A stretch of 64,000 nucleotides of DNA from positions 32,521-96,520 of the forward strand of contig JAAWBS010000027.1 in assembly GCA_022792815.1 (NCBI GenBank), in the 5' to 3' direction. The stretch comes from Hungatella sp. Its GTDB lineage: Bacteria > Bacillota > Clostridia > Lachnospirales > Lachnospiraceae. The notes under the pieces were generated by a model, which was not told where the DNA came from, made no database searches, and worked only from the letters and a program-made list of their open reading frames with translations. The translations under genes and the position numbers were made by a program. Below, in pieces: positions 17,148-26,019 of the stretch; position 1 is the first letter of the stretch, and the number at the start of each line of letters is the position of its first letter.

Positions 17148-18127
17148 GTGGTTCCGCCGTAGGCATAGCTGACCGGAAGACATACCAGAGGCGGCCTGAC
17201 TGCCATGGCTTCCTGGAGAAGCAGTTCCACACACATCTGGGCGATTTCCCGGGTGGGCTGTACGATGGTGGAACAGAGGTAATCCTCCTCTCCCAGGATT
17301 CGGGCGCCGTCATAACCGATGACCTGCGCCTCCTCGGGAACCCGGACGCCCATGTCCTTAAGCATGCGGATGATCTGGTAGGCGAGACGGTCCGTGACAC
17401 AGAAGAAACCGTCCAGGTCCAGTTTGCCCTGGTGGGTATGGTCCGAAAGAAAGCTCCGAAACTCCTCCAGAGAATCGCCGTCTTCCAGGATCTTCATGGT
17501 GTAAGACAGATTTCTGGCCAGGCATCCGTTTTCAAATCCGGCCTTTCTCTTGTTGGGCTCGTTGGTCAGGGAGGAGCCGATTCGAAGAAAGGCCACATTG
17601 CGGCACCCCAGATCTGCCAGTTTTTCGGCAGCCATCTGACCTCCGGCGAAATTATCGCTGGCAACGCAGGGGATCTGAGGGCCTAAGGAGCGGTCGATAG
17701 ATACAAAAGGGGTATTGGGCTCGATAACCAGATGAGGGTTGTAGGTCAGGCCGATGATTCCGTCTACCTTGTTCTGCTGGGCCATGGTGATGTATTCCTG
17801 CTCGGCTCCGGACTGATAGTCTGTACAGCACAGAAGCATCCGATATTTCTTCTTTAATAAGGCCAGATTGATCTGATACACGAGGTCGGCAAAAAAGGGA
17901 GTCCGCGTGTTGGGGATCAGCAGGGCCACAGTGTAGGTTCTGCTTGCCTTCAGTCCCTGGGCATAACTGTTGACCTGGTAATTCAGCCGTTCTATGGCAG
18001 CTTCCACCCGCTGTCGGTAGGATTCTCCTACAGGCAGTCCGTTGACGACTTTGGAGACTGTACCCAGCGCCACGCCGGCTTCCCGCGCCACGTCCTTCAT
18101 GGTGGGGGTCGTATGTTCTTTTTTCAT
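17135..18127 (-). CDS. LacI-family transcriptional regulator
   Basis: The 330-residue protein has an N-terminal LacI helix-turn-helix (TMKDVAREAGVALGTVSKVVNG, within residues 9-31, split for length here as the HTH) and a periplasmic-binding-like sensor domain. It is divergent from a CUT1 sugar transporter and GH32 gene, and LacI-type half-sites (AACGTT) lie in the shared 411-bp spacer. It is likely the local repressor, released by fructose, sucrose or a fructo-oligosaccharide. Confidence 0.92.
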   Translation of the reverse strand: MKKEHTTPTMKDVAREAGVALGTVSKVVNGLPVGESYRQRVEAAIERLNYQVNSYAQGLKASRTYTVALLIPNTRTPFFADLVYQINLALLKKKYRMLLCCTDYQSGAEQEYITMAQQNKVDGIIGLTYNPHLVIEPNTPFVSIDRSLGPQIPCVASDNFAGGQMAAEKLADLGCRNVAFLRIGSSLTNEPNKRKAGFENGCLARNLSYTMKILEDGDSLEEFRSFLSDHTHQGKLDLDGFFCVTDRLAYQIIRMLKDMGVRVPEEAQVIGYDGARILGEEDYLCSTIVQPTREIAQMCVELLLQEAMAVRPPLVCLPVSYAYGGTTKEG

Positions 18128-18288
18128 AGAAATTCCTTTTCCGCCCTCTGAGGGGCCGTATTCACGTTTTTTGTGACTTCTAAGATCCCAAAATCACCTG
18201 CAGGTCGATTTGCGTCTGATTCAAGACTCTTTGATTCTGATATCACCATTATAGTTCGATTTATGTTATTTGTAAAGCTAAAATTTCA

Positions 18289-18300
18289 TGAAACGTTACA
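18289..18300. promoter_or_regulatory. LacI/CcpA-type operator
   Basis: TGAAACGTTACA differs by one base from the perfect palindrome TGAAACGTTTCA and also fits the catabolite-responsive element pattern. It lies in the spacer between the lacI-family gene and the sugar transporter operon, placed to act on the divergent promoter. Most of the 18128-18538 spacer is AT-rich. Confidence 0.55.
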
Positions 18301-18397
18301 CGTTGCAAACAATGTAATAATATACAAAAAAATGATTGTATACTTGGATAAAATCAATAAAAATCCAAAAAATGCAATGCGATTTGGGAAAAATATC

Positions 18398-18452
18398 TTG
18401 ACACATGCAGAGAATAGTGGTATTGTTAATGCATGTTAAAAATAACGTTTCA
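18398..18452 (+). promoter_or_regulatory. Promoter of the fructoside ABC operon with downstream operator half-site
   Basis: A consensus -35 box TTGACA (18398-18403) is 17 bp from TATTGT (18421-18426). Just past the expected start point is AACGTTTCA (18444-18452), a good LacI half-site, so a bound repressor would block the polymerase. Transcription would leave a leader of about 105 bases before the permease gene. Confidence 0.65.
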
Positions 18453-18538
18453 CAAAAAGAGATAAAGATTCATGAAACTTAAATGGAAGCCTACACCGGA
18501 AAACAAGCCGGTCCACCAGGAGGGAAGGAGAGCGTGGG

Positions 18539-19507
18539 ATGAATAAGCGGAGAGCGGCGGCAGCGCGGGGGAACACACAGAGGACGGGCCATATGGTTCT
18601 TAGAGCGGGGGAGAAGTCATTGAGGCAGAGAATCCTGTCCAATTGGCAGCTGTATGCCATGCTGGCCATACCGGTTTTGTTGACAGTTATCTATAAGTAC
18701 ATACCCATGTACGGGATCCAGATGGCCTTTCGGAATTATAAGGCCAGCCGGGGGATGTGGGGAAGTGAATGGGTGGGACTGAAGTGGTTTCAGAGATTTT
18801 TCGGTTCTCCCAACTGTTTTCGGATGATCAAGAACACCTTGGTGTTAAGCTTCTACAGCCTGCTGTGGAGTTTTCCGATTCCGGTGATCCTGGCGCTGAT
18901 GATCAATCAGCTAAGGTTTAAGAGGTTCAAAAGGACCGTTCAGACCGTGCTCTACGCACCTCATTTTATCTCGGTTATGGTGGTGTGCGGTATGATCCGA
19001 ATATTTCTCAGCCCATCCGGCGGCCTCATCAACCTCCTTTTGGGAAGCAGCGTAGACTTTTTGTCCGAGGCCTCGGCTTTTCGAACGATCTATATCGCCT
19101 CCTCCATCTGGCAGGACGCAGGCTGGGGGATCATCGTCTACATGGCGACCCTGTCAAGCATCGATACCTCCCAGTACGAGGCGGCCAAAATCGACGGAGC
19201 TTCCATGTTTCAGAGGATTCGGTATATCGATGTGCCGGAGCTGATCCCGACGGTAGTCCTGATGCTGATTATGAGCGCAGGCAGCCTGATGAATGTGGGA
19301 TTTGAGAAAGTCTGGCTGCTGCAGACGGATCTGAATAAGGCGGCCAGCGATGTCATCGCCGTATATGTGTATCAGCAGGGGATTGAGAATGCAAAATACA
19401 GTTATTCCACGGCAGTGGGCCTGTTCAACACAGTGGTCAATGTGATTCTGCTGATCGCAGTCAACCGGATATCCAAAAAGATATCCGAGGACGTGAGCTT
19501 TATCTAG
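18539..19507 (+). CDS. CUT1 sugar ABC transporter permease (LplB-like)
   Basis: The 322-residue permease begins with a charged leader, then hydrophobic helices, and carries the family EAA loop YEAAKIDGASMFQRIRYIDVP around residues 215-235. LplB/YtcP-type permeases are common in Firmicute oligosaccharide uptake systems. It is the first gene of the operon and is followed by the second permease after 15 bases. No ATPase is encoded here; this class normally shares a genome-wide MsmK-type ATPase. Confidence 0.92.
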   Translation: MNKRRAAAARGNTQRTGHMVLRAGEKSLRQRILSNWQLYAMLAIPVLLTVIYKYIPMYGIQMAFRNYKASRGMWGSEWVGLKWFQRFFGSPNCFRMIKNTLVLSFYSLLWSFPIPVILALMINQLRFKRFKRTVQTVLYAPHFISVMVVCGMIRIFLSPSGGLINLLLGSSVDFLSEASAFRTIYIASSIWQDAGWGIIVYMATLSSIDTSQYEAAKIDGASMFQRIRYIDVPELIPTVVLMLIMSAGSLMNVGFEKVWLLQTDLNKAASDVIAVYVYQQGIENAKYSYSTAVGLFNTVVNVILLIAVNRISKKISEDVSFI

Positions 19508-19522
19508 GAGAGGGGGATCAAT

Positions 19523-20428
19523 ATGAACGAAGCAGTAAAGTCCCACGGTACCGGAGGCTTTTCGGAGAAAACCAGCGACATGATTCTTGTGGTGCTGTGC
19601 AGCGCCATCGTCCTGGTCGTGGCCTATCCGCTGTTCTATGTGCTGGTGGCCTCGGTGTCCAACCCATATGATGTGTATGCAGGCAAGACCTTTCTTTTTC
19701 CCAGCCAATTTACTCTGGACGGCTACAAGGCGGTATTTGCAGACGACGGGATTCTGTCCGGATATGCCAACAGCATCCGGTATACGGTGATCGGCACGGC
19801 ATTTTCCGTCATCATGATCTATCTGACCGCTTATCCCTTAAGCAGGAGGGATCTGCCGGGGAGGAAGTTTTTCAGTATTTTCTTTATCGTAACCATGTAT
19901 TTCGGCGGCGGCCTCATCCCCACGTACCTGACAGTAAAACAGACGGGCCTGATCGACAATATCTGGTCCCTGTTTCTTCCCGGCGGAGTGGCAGTGGGCA
20001 ACATGATCATTGTGCGGAACTATTTTGAGAACAGTATCCCCAAGGAGATGATCGAGGCGGCAGAGATCGACGGAGCCTCCAAGTGGACTACATTTATCAG
20101 GATTGTAGTACCCTTGAGCCGTTCCATCATGGCCGTGGTGGTGGTGTTCAGTATGGTGGCTTACTGGAACGACTGGTTTACATCCATGATCTATCTCGGC
20201 TCCGACAAGGCGCCGCTGCCGCTGATCCTTAGAAATATTCTGATCAAAAGCTCCGCCAGCGCCAGCCAGGCCAGTACCATCTCGGGAGGGTACGCGGAGC
20301 TGAACAAGCTGACAGAGATGATAAAATTTTCATCAATTATCGTGGCGGCGGCCCCCATGCTCATCATCTATCCCTTTGTTCAGAAATATTTTGAAAAAGG
20401 ATTTATGGCCGGGGCGGTGAAGGGATAA
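19523..20428 (+). CDS. CUT1 sugar ABC transporter permease (LplC-like)
   Basis: The 301-residue permease has six predicted membrane segments and the EAA loop EMIEAAEIDGASKWTTFIRI near residues 174-193. It pairs with the LplB-like permease to form the channel. The stop codon directly abuts the frame of the binding-protein gene. Its MYFGGGLIPTYL segment is typical of the LplC group. Confidence 0.92.
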   Translation: MNEAVKSHGTGGFSEKTSDMILVVLCSAIVLVVAYPLFYVLVASVSNPYDVYAGKTFLFPSQFTLDGYKAVFADDGILSGYANSIRYTVIGTAFSVIMIYLTAYPLSRRDLPGRKFFSIFFIVTMYFGGGLIPTYLTVKQTGLIDNIWSLFLPGGVAVGNMIIVRNYFENSIPKEMIEAAEIDGASKWTTFIRIVVPLSRSIMAVVVVFSMVAYWNDWFTSMIYLGSDKAPLPLILRNILIKSSASASQASTISGGYAELNKLTEMIKFSSIIVAAAPMLIIYPFVQKYFEKGFMAGAVKG

Positions 20429-20455
20429 ATGAGAGATCACAAGTGGAGGTTGGAG

Positions 20456-22117
20456 ATGAACAGTATAAGGATAGGGAGAACATTATGGTTCGGTGCAGCG
20501 GTTTCGGTTCTGGGGCTGACCGGGTGTTTTAAGAGCAATATCGTGAAGCCGGAGCCGGGAGTGGTCAATGAGGATGTGTCTCAGACGGAGTTTTCCGTTA
20601 TGGGAGGAATCAGCGCCTTAAGCCGCGGATATGACAACAATGAGGTACTGCAGAAATTGCAGCAGGATGCGGGAATCGGGATCACCTGGAAATGTATGAG
20701 CGATTCTCTGAAGGAGCAGGTCAATATCCGAATCGCAGGGGGAGACATGCCGGATGCGTTTTTGGGAGTCAATTTTACCAACTATGAGCTGGCTATCTAC
20801 GGGGATGACGGGACCTTTATCGATCTGACTCCCTATCTGACCGAAGAGTACATGCCCAATCTGACCCGGATTCTCGATGAGAATCCGGATATCAGAAGCG
20901 CCATCACCATGAGTGACGGATGTATCTACGGGCTGCCGTCGGGGGAGAAGATGGGGACGGCCGGCATCGGCAGGGAAGAGGATTACAGCATCTACACCAT
21001 CCCCCAGTTCAGCATGATCAACAAGGCATGGCTGGACGAGTTGGGGCTTGAGGTCCCGACTACCCTGGATGAGCTCCACACGGCGCTGAAGGCATTTGCG
21101 GACCATGATATGAGCGCCTCTTATTACGGCAATGCGGCCGGAAGCACCATCCCCATGAGCACGGGATTCGATGAATGGTGCTGGGGGCAGAATATTTTCT
21201 ATGCAGGATTTGGGTTTACCAACTGGCCCAACGATGTGTGCAAGGATCTGACCCTGAGGCCGGACGGAACCTGTGAATTTGTGTGCGCCACGGATCAATA
21301 CCGGGAGGCGGTCACCTATTTTCACGACTGGTTTGCAGAGGGGCTGATGGACCCGGAGATGTTCAGCCAGTCTGACACCCAGCTGATCGCCAAGTGTTCT
21401 CAGGGATATGTGGGAGTGTCCACCTGGTGGTATATCGAGGAGCTGATGGGGGATTATGCCAAAGACTACGTGTTTCTCCCTGTTCTGGACGGACCGGACG
21501 GGACTCACCATGTGACGGTGAGAACGGGAGGCGGGATAAGCGGAGGCAATTTGAGTGTCACCAGCAGTTGTAAAAGTCCCGTTAATCTGTTAAAATTTTT
21601 TGATCAGTGGTATGCGCCGGAGACGGTGATGCAGCTGCAGTACGGCCCCATCGGCGTGTATTTTACGGAACAGGACCAGAACGGGGTGTGGCAGAGCATC
21701 ACGGATGAGGCCAGCAGGGCCGGCTACGGCAAGAGCGCCGGGGAACTGAAGGGGGAGTATGAGGTCTATGGCCCCAAGCTGATCTTGAGCCATTACTATG
21801 AGTCTGTCTTCAAGATGGAGGACCGGGCCATCGAGAGGCTGACGGATCTGTACGATTTCTGGATGCCCTATGTGGATTCTGCTGCCGCTTATCCGGTGGA
21901 CTGTGTATTTACAGATGACGAGTTGGATCTGATCGACCAGTACAAGACGGATTTCGAGAACACAGTGGCAGAGCAGGAGGGGCTTTGGCTGAAAGAGGGA
22001 GGCCCTACGGATCAGGAGTGGCAGGCTTATTTGACGAAGCTGACAGACAAGTGCGGCATGGAGAAATTGCTGGAGGCTTACCAGGCGGCATGGGAGAGGT
22101 ATGAGGGGCATCGGTGA
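20456..22117 (+). CDS. Sugar ABC transporter substrate-binding lipoprotein (LplA-like)
   Basis: The 553-residue protein begins with a lipoprotein signal ending LTGC (Cys24). I chose ATG 20456, with AGTGGAGG 7 bases upstream and a standard signal peptide; an in-frame ATG at 20429 right after the permease stop would add nine residues. Large family 1 binding proteins of this size pair with LplB/LplC permeases. The following GH32 gene suggests fructo-oligosaccharide, levan fragments or sucrose as ligand. Confidence 0.88.
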   Translation: MNSIRIGRTLWFGAAVSVLGLTGCFKSNIVKPEPGVVNEDVSQTEFSVMGGISALSRGYDNNEVLQKLQQDAGIGITWKCMSDSLKEQVNIRIAGGDMPDAFLGVNFTNYELAIYGDDGTFIDLTPYLTEEYMPNLTRILDENPDIRSAITMSDGCIYGLPSGEKMGTAGIGREEDYSIYTIPQFSMINKAWLDELGLEVPTTLDELHTALKAFADHDMSASYYGNAAGSTIPMSTGFDEWCWGQNIFYAGFGFTNWPNDVCKDLTLRPDGTCEFVCATDQYREAVTYFHDWFAEGLMDPEMFSQSDTQLIAKCSQGYVGVSTWWYIEELMGDYAKDYVFLPVLDGPDGTHHVTVRTGGGISGGNLSVTSSCKSPVNLLKFFDQWYAPETVMQLQYGPIGVYFTEQDQNGVWQSITDEASRAGYGKSAGELKGEYEVYGPKLILSHYYESVFKMEDRAIERLTDLYDFWMPYVDSAAAYPVDCVFTDDELDLIDQYKTDFENTVAEQEGLWLKEGGPTDQEWQAYLTKLTDKCGMEKLLEAYQAAWERYEGHR

Positions 22118-22156
22118 GAGACCGCTCCGATGAAAAGAAAAAAGGAGGATGTGAGG

Positions 22157-23641
22157 ATGACAAGCCAGGCTTTGCGGGATGCAAGAAAGTATGAAGAAGT
22201 GACGGGACAGCAGATCGTGGATGAGGAAAGGCCAAGATTCCATCTCAGCGCCCGGGTCGGCTGGATGAATGACCCCAATGGATTCTCGTTTTATCAGGGG
22301 CAATATCATCTGTTCTATCAGTATCACCCCTATGATTCCCACTGGGGCCCCATGCACTGGGGGCATGCGGTGTCCCGGGACCTGCTTGTCTGGGAGTATC
22401 TTCCGGCGGCGCTGGCACCGGACGCCCTCTATGACCGTGACGGCTGTTTTTCCGGCAGTGCAGTGGAGCTGGATGACAAAAGACAGCTTCTCATGTACAC
22501 CGGTGTGGTGAAGGAGCCCTGCCCGGAAGGCGGGACCAGAGAGGTTCAGACCCAGTGTATCGCCATCGGCGACGGGACGGATTATGACAAGTGTCTGGAG
22601 AATCCTGTTTTGACAAGGGCAGATCTGCCGGAGGGAGGAAGCCCCTTTGATTTCAGGGATCCCAAGATGTGGAGGGAGGATGACGGCACCTTTGGGTGCG
22701 TGGTGGGAAACTGCACGGAGGACAGGGACGGACGGGTCCTGGAGTATCGAAGCGGGGACGGCATCCACTGGTCCTTTGAGAGGATTTTGGCGGAGAATCG
22801 GGGGCGGTTCGGGAAGATGTGGGAGTGCCCGGATTTCTTCCGACTGGACGGAAAGGACGTGCTGATCGTAAGCCCTCAGGACATGCTGCCTAGGGGGATG
22901 GAGTATGACAACGGCAACGGCACGCTTTGCCTGATCGGGGGGCGGGATCTGAAGACCGGGAAGTTTGTGGAGGAGGCGGACCAGGCCGTTGATTACGGCA
23001 TCGATTTCTATGCGCCCCAGACGCTCCTGGCTCCGGACGGCAGAAGGATCATGATCGGCTGGATGCAGAACTGGGATACCTGCAACATGAGATGGGAGGA
23101 AAAGCCCTGGTTTGGCCAGATGAGCCTGCCCAGAGAGCTTTCCATAAAGGAGGGACGCCTGTATCAGCAGCCTGTAAGAGAGCTGGAGGCTCTGCGGAGG
23201 GACAGGAGGGAGTACCGGCAGGTTTTGGTAAACGGGGAGAGGCGGCTAGAGGGTATCTGCGGAAGAATTATCGACATGGAGATTGTCGTCCGACCGGCGG
23301 ATAAAGGGGACATGTATCACAAATTTGCCGTCCGGTTTGCGGGAAATGAGCGGTTTCACACGGCCGTCAGCTTCCGCCCCCACGAGAATACAGTTAAGCT
23401 GGACCGAAAATTTTCCGGTTCTCCCAGGGCGATCCTTCATCAGCGCCGCTGTCGGGTGGACAGCCGAGGCGGGGAATTGAAAGTGCGGCTGATCCTGGAC
23501 CGGTTCAGCGCGGAGGTGTTCGTCAATGACGGGGAACAGGTGATGACAGCCACCATCTATACGGAGCCGGGGGCGGATGGGATTACCTTTTTTGCCGACG
23601 GGGAGGCTGTGATGGATGTGGTAAGGTATGGGCTGGGTTAA
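22157..23641 (+). CDS. GH32 beta-fructosidase / sucrose hydrolase
   Basis: The 494-residue enzyme hydrolyses terminal fructose linkages in sucrose or fructo-oligosaccharides. All three GH32 landmarks are present: WMNDPNG (residues 36-42, nucleophile Asp39), FRDPKMW (transition-state Asp) and WECPDFF (acid/base Glu). A C-terminal beta-sandwich follows (AEVFVNDGEQVMTATIY). ATG 22157 has AGGAGG 8 bases upstream; the open frame reaches up to 22130. No signal peptide is visible, so it acts inside the cell on sugars brought in by the adjacent transporter. Because that is an ABC importer, the substrate is probably unphosphorylated. Confidence 0.92.
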   Translation: MTSQALRDARKYEEVTGQQIVDEERPRFHLSARVGWMNDPNGFSFYQGQYHLFYQYHPYDSHWGPMHWGHAVSRDLLVWEYLPAALAPDALYDRDGCFSGSAVELDDKRQLLMYTGVVKEPCPEGGTREVQTQCIAIGDGTDYDKCLENPVLTRADLPEGGSPFDFRDPKMWREDDGTFGCVVGNCTEDRDGRVLEYRSGDGIHWSFERILAENRGRFGKMWECPDFFRLDGKDVLIVSPQDMLPRGMEYDNGNGTLCLIGGRDLKTGKFVEEADQAVDYGIDFYAPQTLLAPDGRRIMIGWMQNWDTCNMRWEEKPWFGQMSLPRELSIKEGRLYQQPVRELEALRRDRREYRQVLVNGERRLEGICGRIIDMEIVVRPADKGDMYHKFAVRFAGNERFHTAVSFRPHENTVKLDRKFSGSPRAILHQRRCRVDSRGGELKVRLILDRFSAEVFVNDGEQVMTATIYTEPGADGITFFADGEAVMDVVRYGLG

Positions 23642-23763
23642 ATGATCTGTAAAAAAAGAGAATCACTGGAAATGGATATCCATAGTGAGGAATAATTTGG
23701 AAGATAAAAGTGGCCAAAGAGTAATAATAGTTACCGACTTGGCTGCTTTTGATTCCATGATAA

Positions 23764-24480
23764 TTATTTACCGGTGAGAAAAATATAGTTGAATAGCATG
23801 TCTCTGTCTCCAAAGCATTCAATGATATTGTCAGTATCTAAAATAATATCATCAAAAATTATTTCGCCAGTACCATTATTTACCAGTTTGGCCGTAAGCC
23901 AGTTTGACTCCTCCACAAAAAAAGCATCTCCTCCTTTTTCTTTGAGGGTTTCTTCATTATAAGGCATATATTCAATCAGCTGCATTAATTCTTCATCATT
24001 ATTAACATATTTTTTTAGTTCATTAAAAACATTATTACTATTAAGTTCCAACACAACATGAAAGTTTCTGTATAATACCCCTTTAATATTTCCCGCAGCA
24101 TAAAGCAGGAACCCGAACTCATCAAAATTCATGGATCCTATAAATCCATAATACCAAATAGATTTTTCACAATTATTATAGACCATATCTCTGTTAAAAT
24201 GGACATCAACATCGTGTTGAAAATTCCTGACGATAGTTTGTGTTACTCTTGGATTCAATTTAAACTCCTTTCCTTTTAAATCAGGATTATACATAAATAA
24301 TTCGATAATATCTATTTCCATAGCATCACAAATTTTTATTACATATTCGATCGTTGGGCAGCTCTCTCCTCTCTCGATTCTGCCGTAATATTTTTCGTTG
24401 ATATTTGCTTTTGAGGCCAGTTCCTCCTGGGTCATGTGCAGATATTGTCTGTATCTTCTTATTCTCTTTGACACATCCAT
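23764..24480 (-). CDS. XRE-family regulator with long C-terminal domain
   Basis: Residues 1-65 form a Cro/CI-type helix-turn-helix (MTQEELASKANINEKYYGRIERG). The remaining 170 residues are rich in Asn, Asp and aromatic residues and match no domain I recognise. It is transcribed away from the endonuclease gene, sharing a 101-bp control region with a palindrome at 24504-24519. Controller proteins of restriction-modification systems are usually about 80 residues, so this would be an unusual, extended form; it may also be a regulator unrelated to the R-M genes. The gene is AT-rich, like the rest of the island. Confidence 0.72.
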   Translation of the reverse strand: MDVSKRIRRYRQYLHMTQEELASKANINEKYYGRIERGESCPTIEYVIKICDAMEIDIIELFMYNPDLKGKEFKLNPRVTQTIVRNFQHDVDVHFNRDMVYNNCEKSIWYYGFIGSMNFDEFGFLLYAAGNIKGVLYRNFHVVLELNSNNVFNELKKYVNNDEELMQLIEYMPYNEETLKEKGGDAFFVEESNWLTAKLVNNGTGEIIFDDIILDTDNIIECFGDRDMLFNYIFLTGK

Positions 24481-24503
24481 GTACTATTCTTCTCCTTATG
24501 AGT

Positions 24504-24519
24504 ACCGCATATATACGGT
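24504..24519. promoter_or_regulatory. Palindromic candidate control site between XRE and endonuclease genes
   Basis: ACCGCATATATACGGT has perfect ACCG/CGGT arms around an AT-rich centre. GGTGTA repeats (24518 and 24538 region) follow on the endonuclease side. The arrangement resembles C-protein boxes that time endonuclease expression. Function is inferred from position. Confidence 0.45.
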
Positions 24520-24581
24520 GTAAATAATTATAACACTGGTGTAGACTACCTGTAAAGTTCTTTTCTAAGGAGGAAACCGGT

Positions 24582-25976
24582 ATGGATACTTTATGGATTT
24601 TAACAGAGGAGCGCCCGAAATCGTCTGTTGTCAGTGATATCGTAAAATTGTATCACAGAGATTTTTCAGGGGGCGTTGAACCATTTGACGAGAAGCAGGT
24701 AAGAATAAAACCTGTATTTAAAAGCGGCATCTTCCAATTTCGGTATATTGTGGAAGGAATCAGCATCAGAGGCGTTCAGGACATCATCATAAAGATTGTG
24801 AGCGGAAGTTCCAGCTTCTTTGATTTCCTTGTATTCCTGCAGGAAAACGAGCCGTCAGAAAATCAAAGAGGAAATCTTTTAATGGCAGTTGAGGAAACGA
24901 AAACCAACGATGATGAGTCCCGCAACACAGCCGTATATCAAAGGGCATCCAAGTTTGTTTTTATCGACGCTTTTTACGATCATGTAAAGTTATATATGCT
25001 TTACAATGATGAATTAGAAGCACGGGAATATAAAAGACCAAGTGACACCAGTATTTTCGGAACTAATATGCTGCTCACATTAAATGTGGAGATTGTCGGA
25101 AAGGACACATCGCGGTGGTTCCGGAAATTTGACGACATAAAGGATTTGATTCGGTTCAAATCTGCAATGAGGATGCCTCCTGTCGGAAATACCCCCATAA
25201 ATATTACGCAATATGAAGACAGAATTGAAATATCCGGCAGACTTTCCAAACCTTTGGCTGCCGGAAACATCGGCCATGATCCCAATATCGGCGCGCTCTC
25301 GCTTATTTCAAAGGGACTGCGCGTTCTGGGCTGGGACAAACGTATTGTGATAACCATGCATGGAGTGTCACAGTCTTATGTGGACAGAACACGCGGAAAG
25401 AATAAATTTTTGTACATCTGCAAGATGCTGGGAATAGAACTTGAGGGAATCGACATTCCTGACCGTGTTTCTCTGCCGGAGAACTATTGGCACTACGAGA
25501 AAAGTTCTGAAAAGACAGCCTCCATATTGCTTCACATGACAGGGGAATATTATGGTCTTCGGGGAATCTATCAGAATCATGCAGGATGCGAGAGAGGATA
25601 TTTTAAGACAATTGTCAATGGGCTGATAGCACTTCCAAAGAGAGATAAGTATGGGGAAGTTCTCTATATTCCGGATCTGATTCTCCATGATCCCAAAAGC
25701 AATGTGATCATTCTGGTTGAGGGAAAGAAACTGTCGACGCTGCAGGACGGGATTGATGAAATAAAATGGTATGACAGCATCGAAGATGAATACATACGTC
25801 CCTGTTATCCGGGATGCAGCGTATATCGATGCGTAAGTATCTTTGGAGGAAATCGTCTGACGCTTCCTCACCCAAAAGTAATTCTCTATTTAAGTGAAAC
25901 GGGCCGGGTTATCATAAATTCCACAGCGCCCCAATGTATTAAGGAGGCTTTTCGGGCGGAAGGAGTGAGCCTGTAA
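24582..25976 (+). CDS. Probable PD-(D/E)XK restriction endonuclease
   Basis: I do not recognise the 464-residue protein as a named enzyme. Near its end it has a textbook nuclease motif: PD at 364-365, then 14 residues later EGK at 380-382 inside a hydrophobic strand (IILVEGKK). A second nuclease-like motif lies earlier: Asp81 in FFDFLVFL and EETK at 103-106 (AVEETKT), followed by QRASKF. Convergence with three methyltransferase genes, 24 bases apart, strongly suggests the restriction partner. An AAGGAGG site precedes the ATG. Recognition sequence unknown. AT-rich codon use differs from the flanking sugar genes. Confidence 0.7.
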   Translation: MDTLWILTEERPKSSVVSDIVKLYHRDFSGGVEPFDEKQVRIKPVFKSGIFQFRYIVEGISIRGVQDIIIKIVSGSSSFFDFLVFLQENEPSENQRGNLLMAVEETKTNDDESRNTAVYQRASKFVFIDAFYDHVKLYMLYNDELEAREYKRPSDTSIFGTNMLLTLNVEIVGKDTSRWFRKFDDIKDLIRFKSAMRMPPVGNTPINITQYEDRIEISGRLSKPLAAGNIGHDPNIGALSLISKGLRVLGWDKRIVITMHGVSQSYVDRTRGKNKFLYICKMLGIELEGIDIPDRVSLPENYWHYEKSSEKTASILLHMTGEYYGLRGIYQNHAGCERGYFKTIVNGLIALPKRDKYGEVLYIPDLILHDPKSNVIILVEGKKLSTLQDGIDEIKWYDSIEDEYIRPCYPGCSVYRCVSIFGGNRLTLPHPKVILYLSETGRVIINSTAPQCIKEAFRAEGVSL

Positions 25977-25981
25977 ATTTA

Positions 25982-26019
25982 CAGAAAAGAGAAATCCTGT
26001 CTAAGGCTTCTCTTTTCTG
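25982..26019. terminator. Bidirectional terminator between endonuclease and methyltransferase operon
   Basis: CAGAAAAGAGAA (25982-25993) pairs perfectly with TTCTCTTTTCTG (26008-26019). It lies at the convergence point and includes the last codons of the third methyltransferase gene. Confidence 0.75.

Noticed and set aside
21590..22768. Open frame of 392 codons on the minus strand across the binding-protein and GH32 genes
   Set aside because: It lies opposite two well-supported genes, has no recognisable domain and no ribosome binding site; it is a shadow of codon use.
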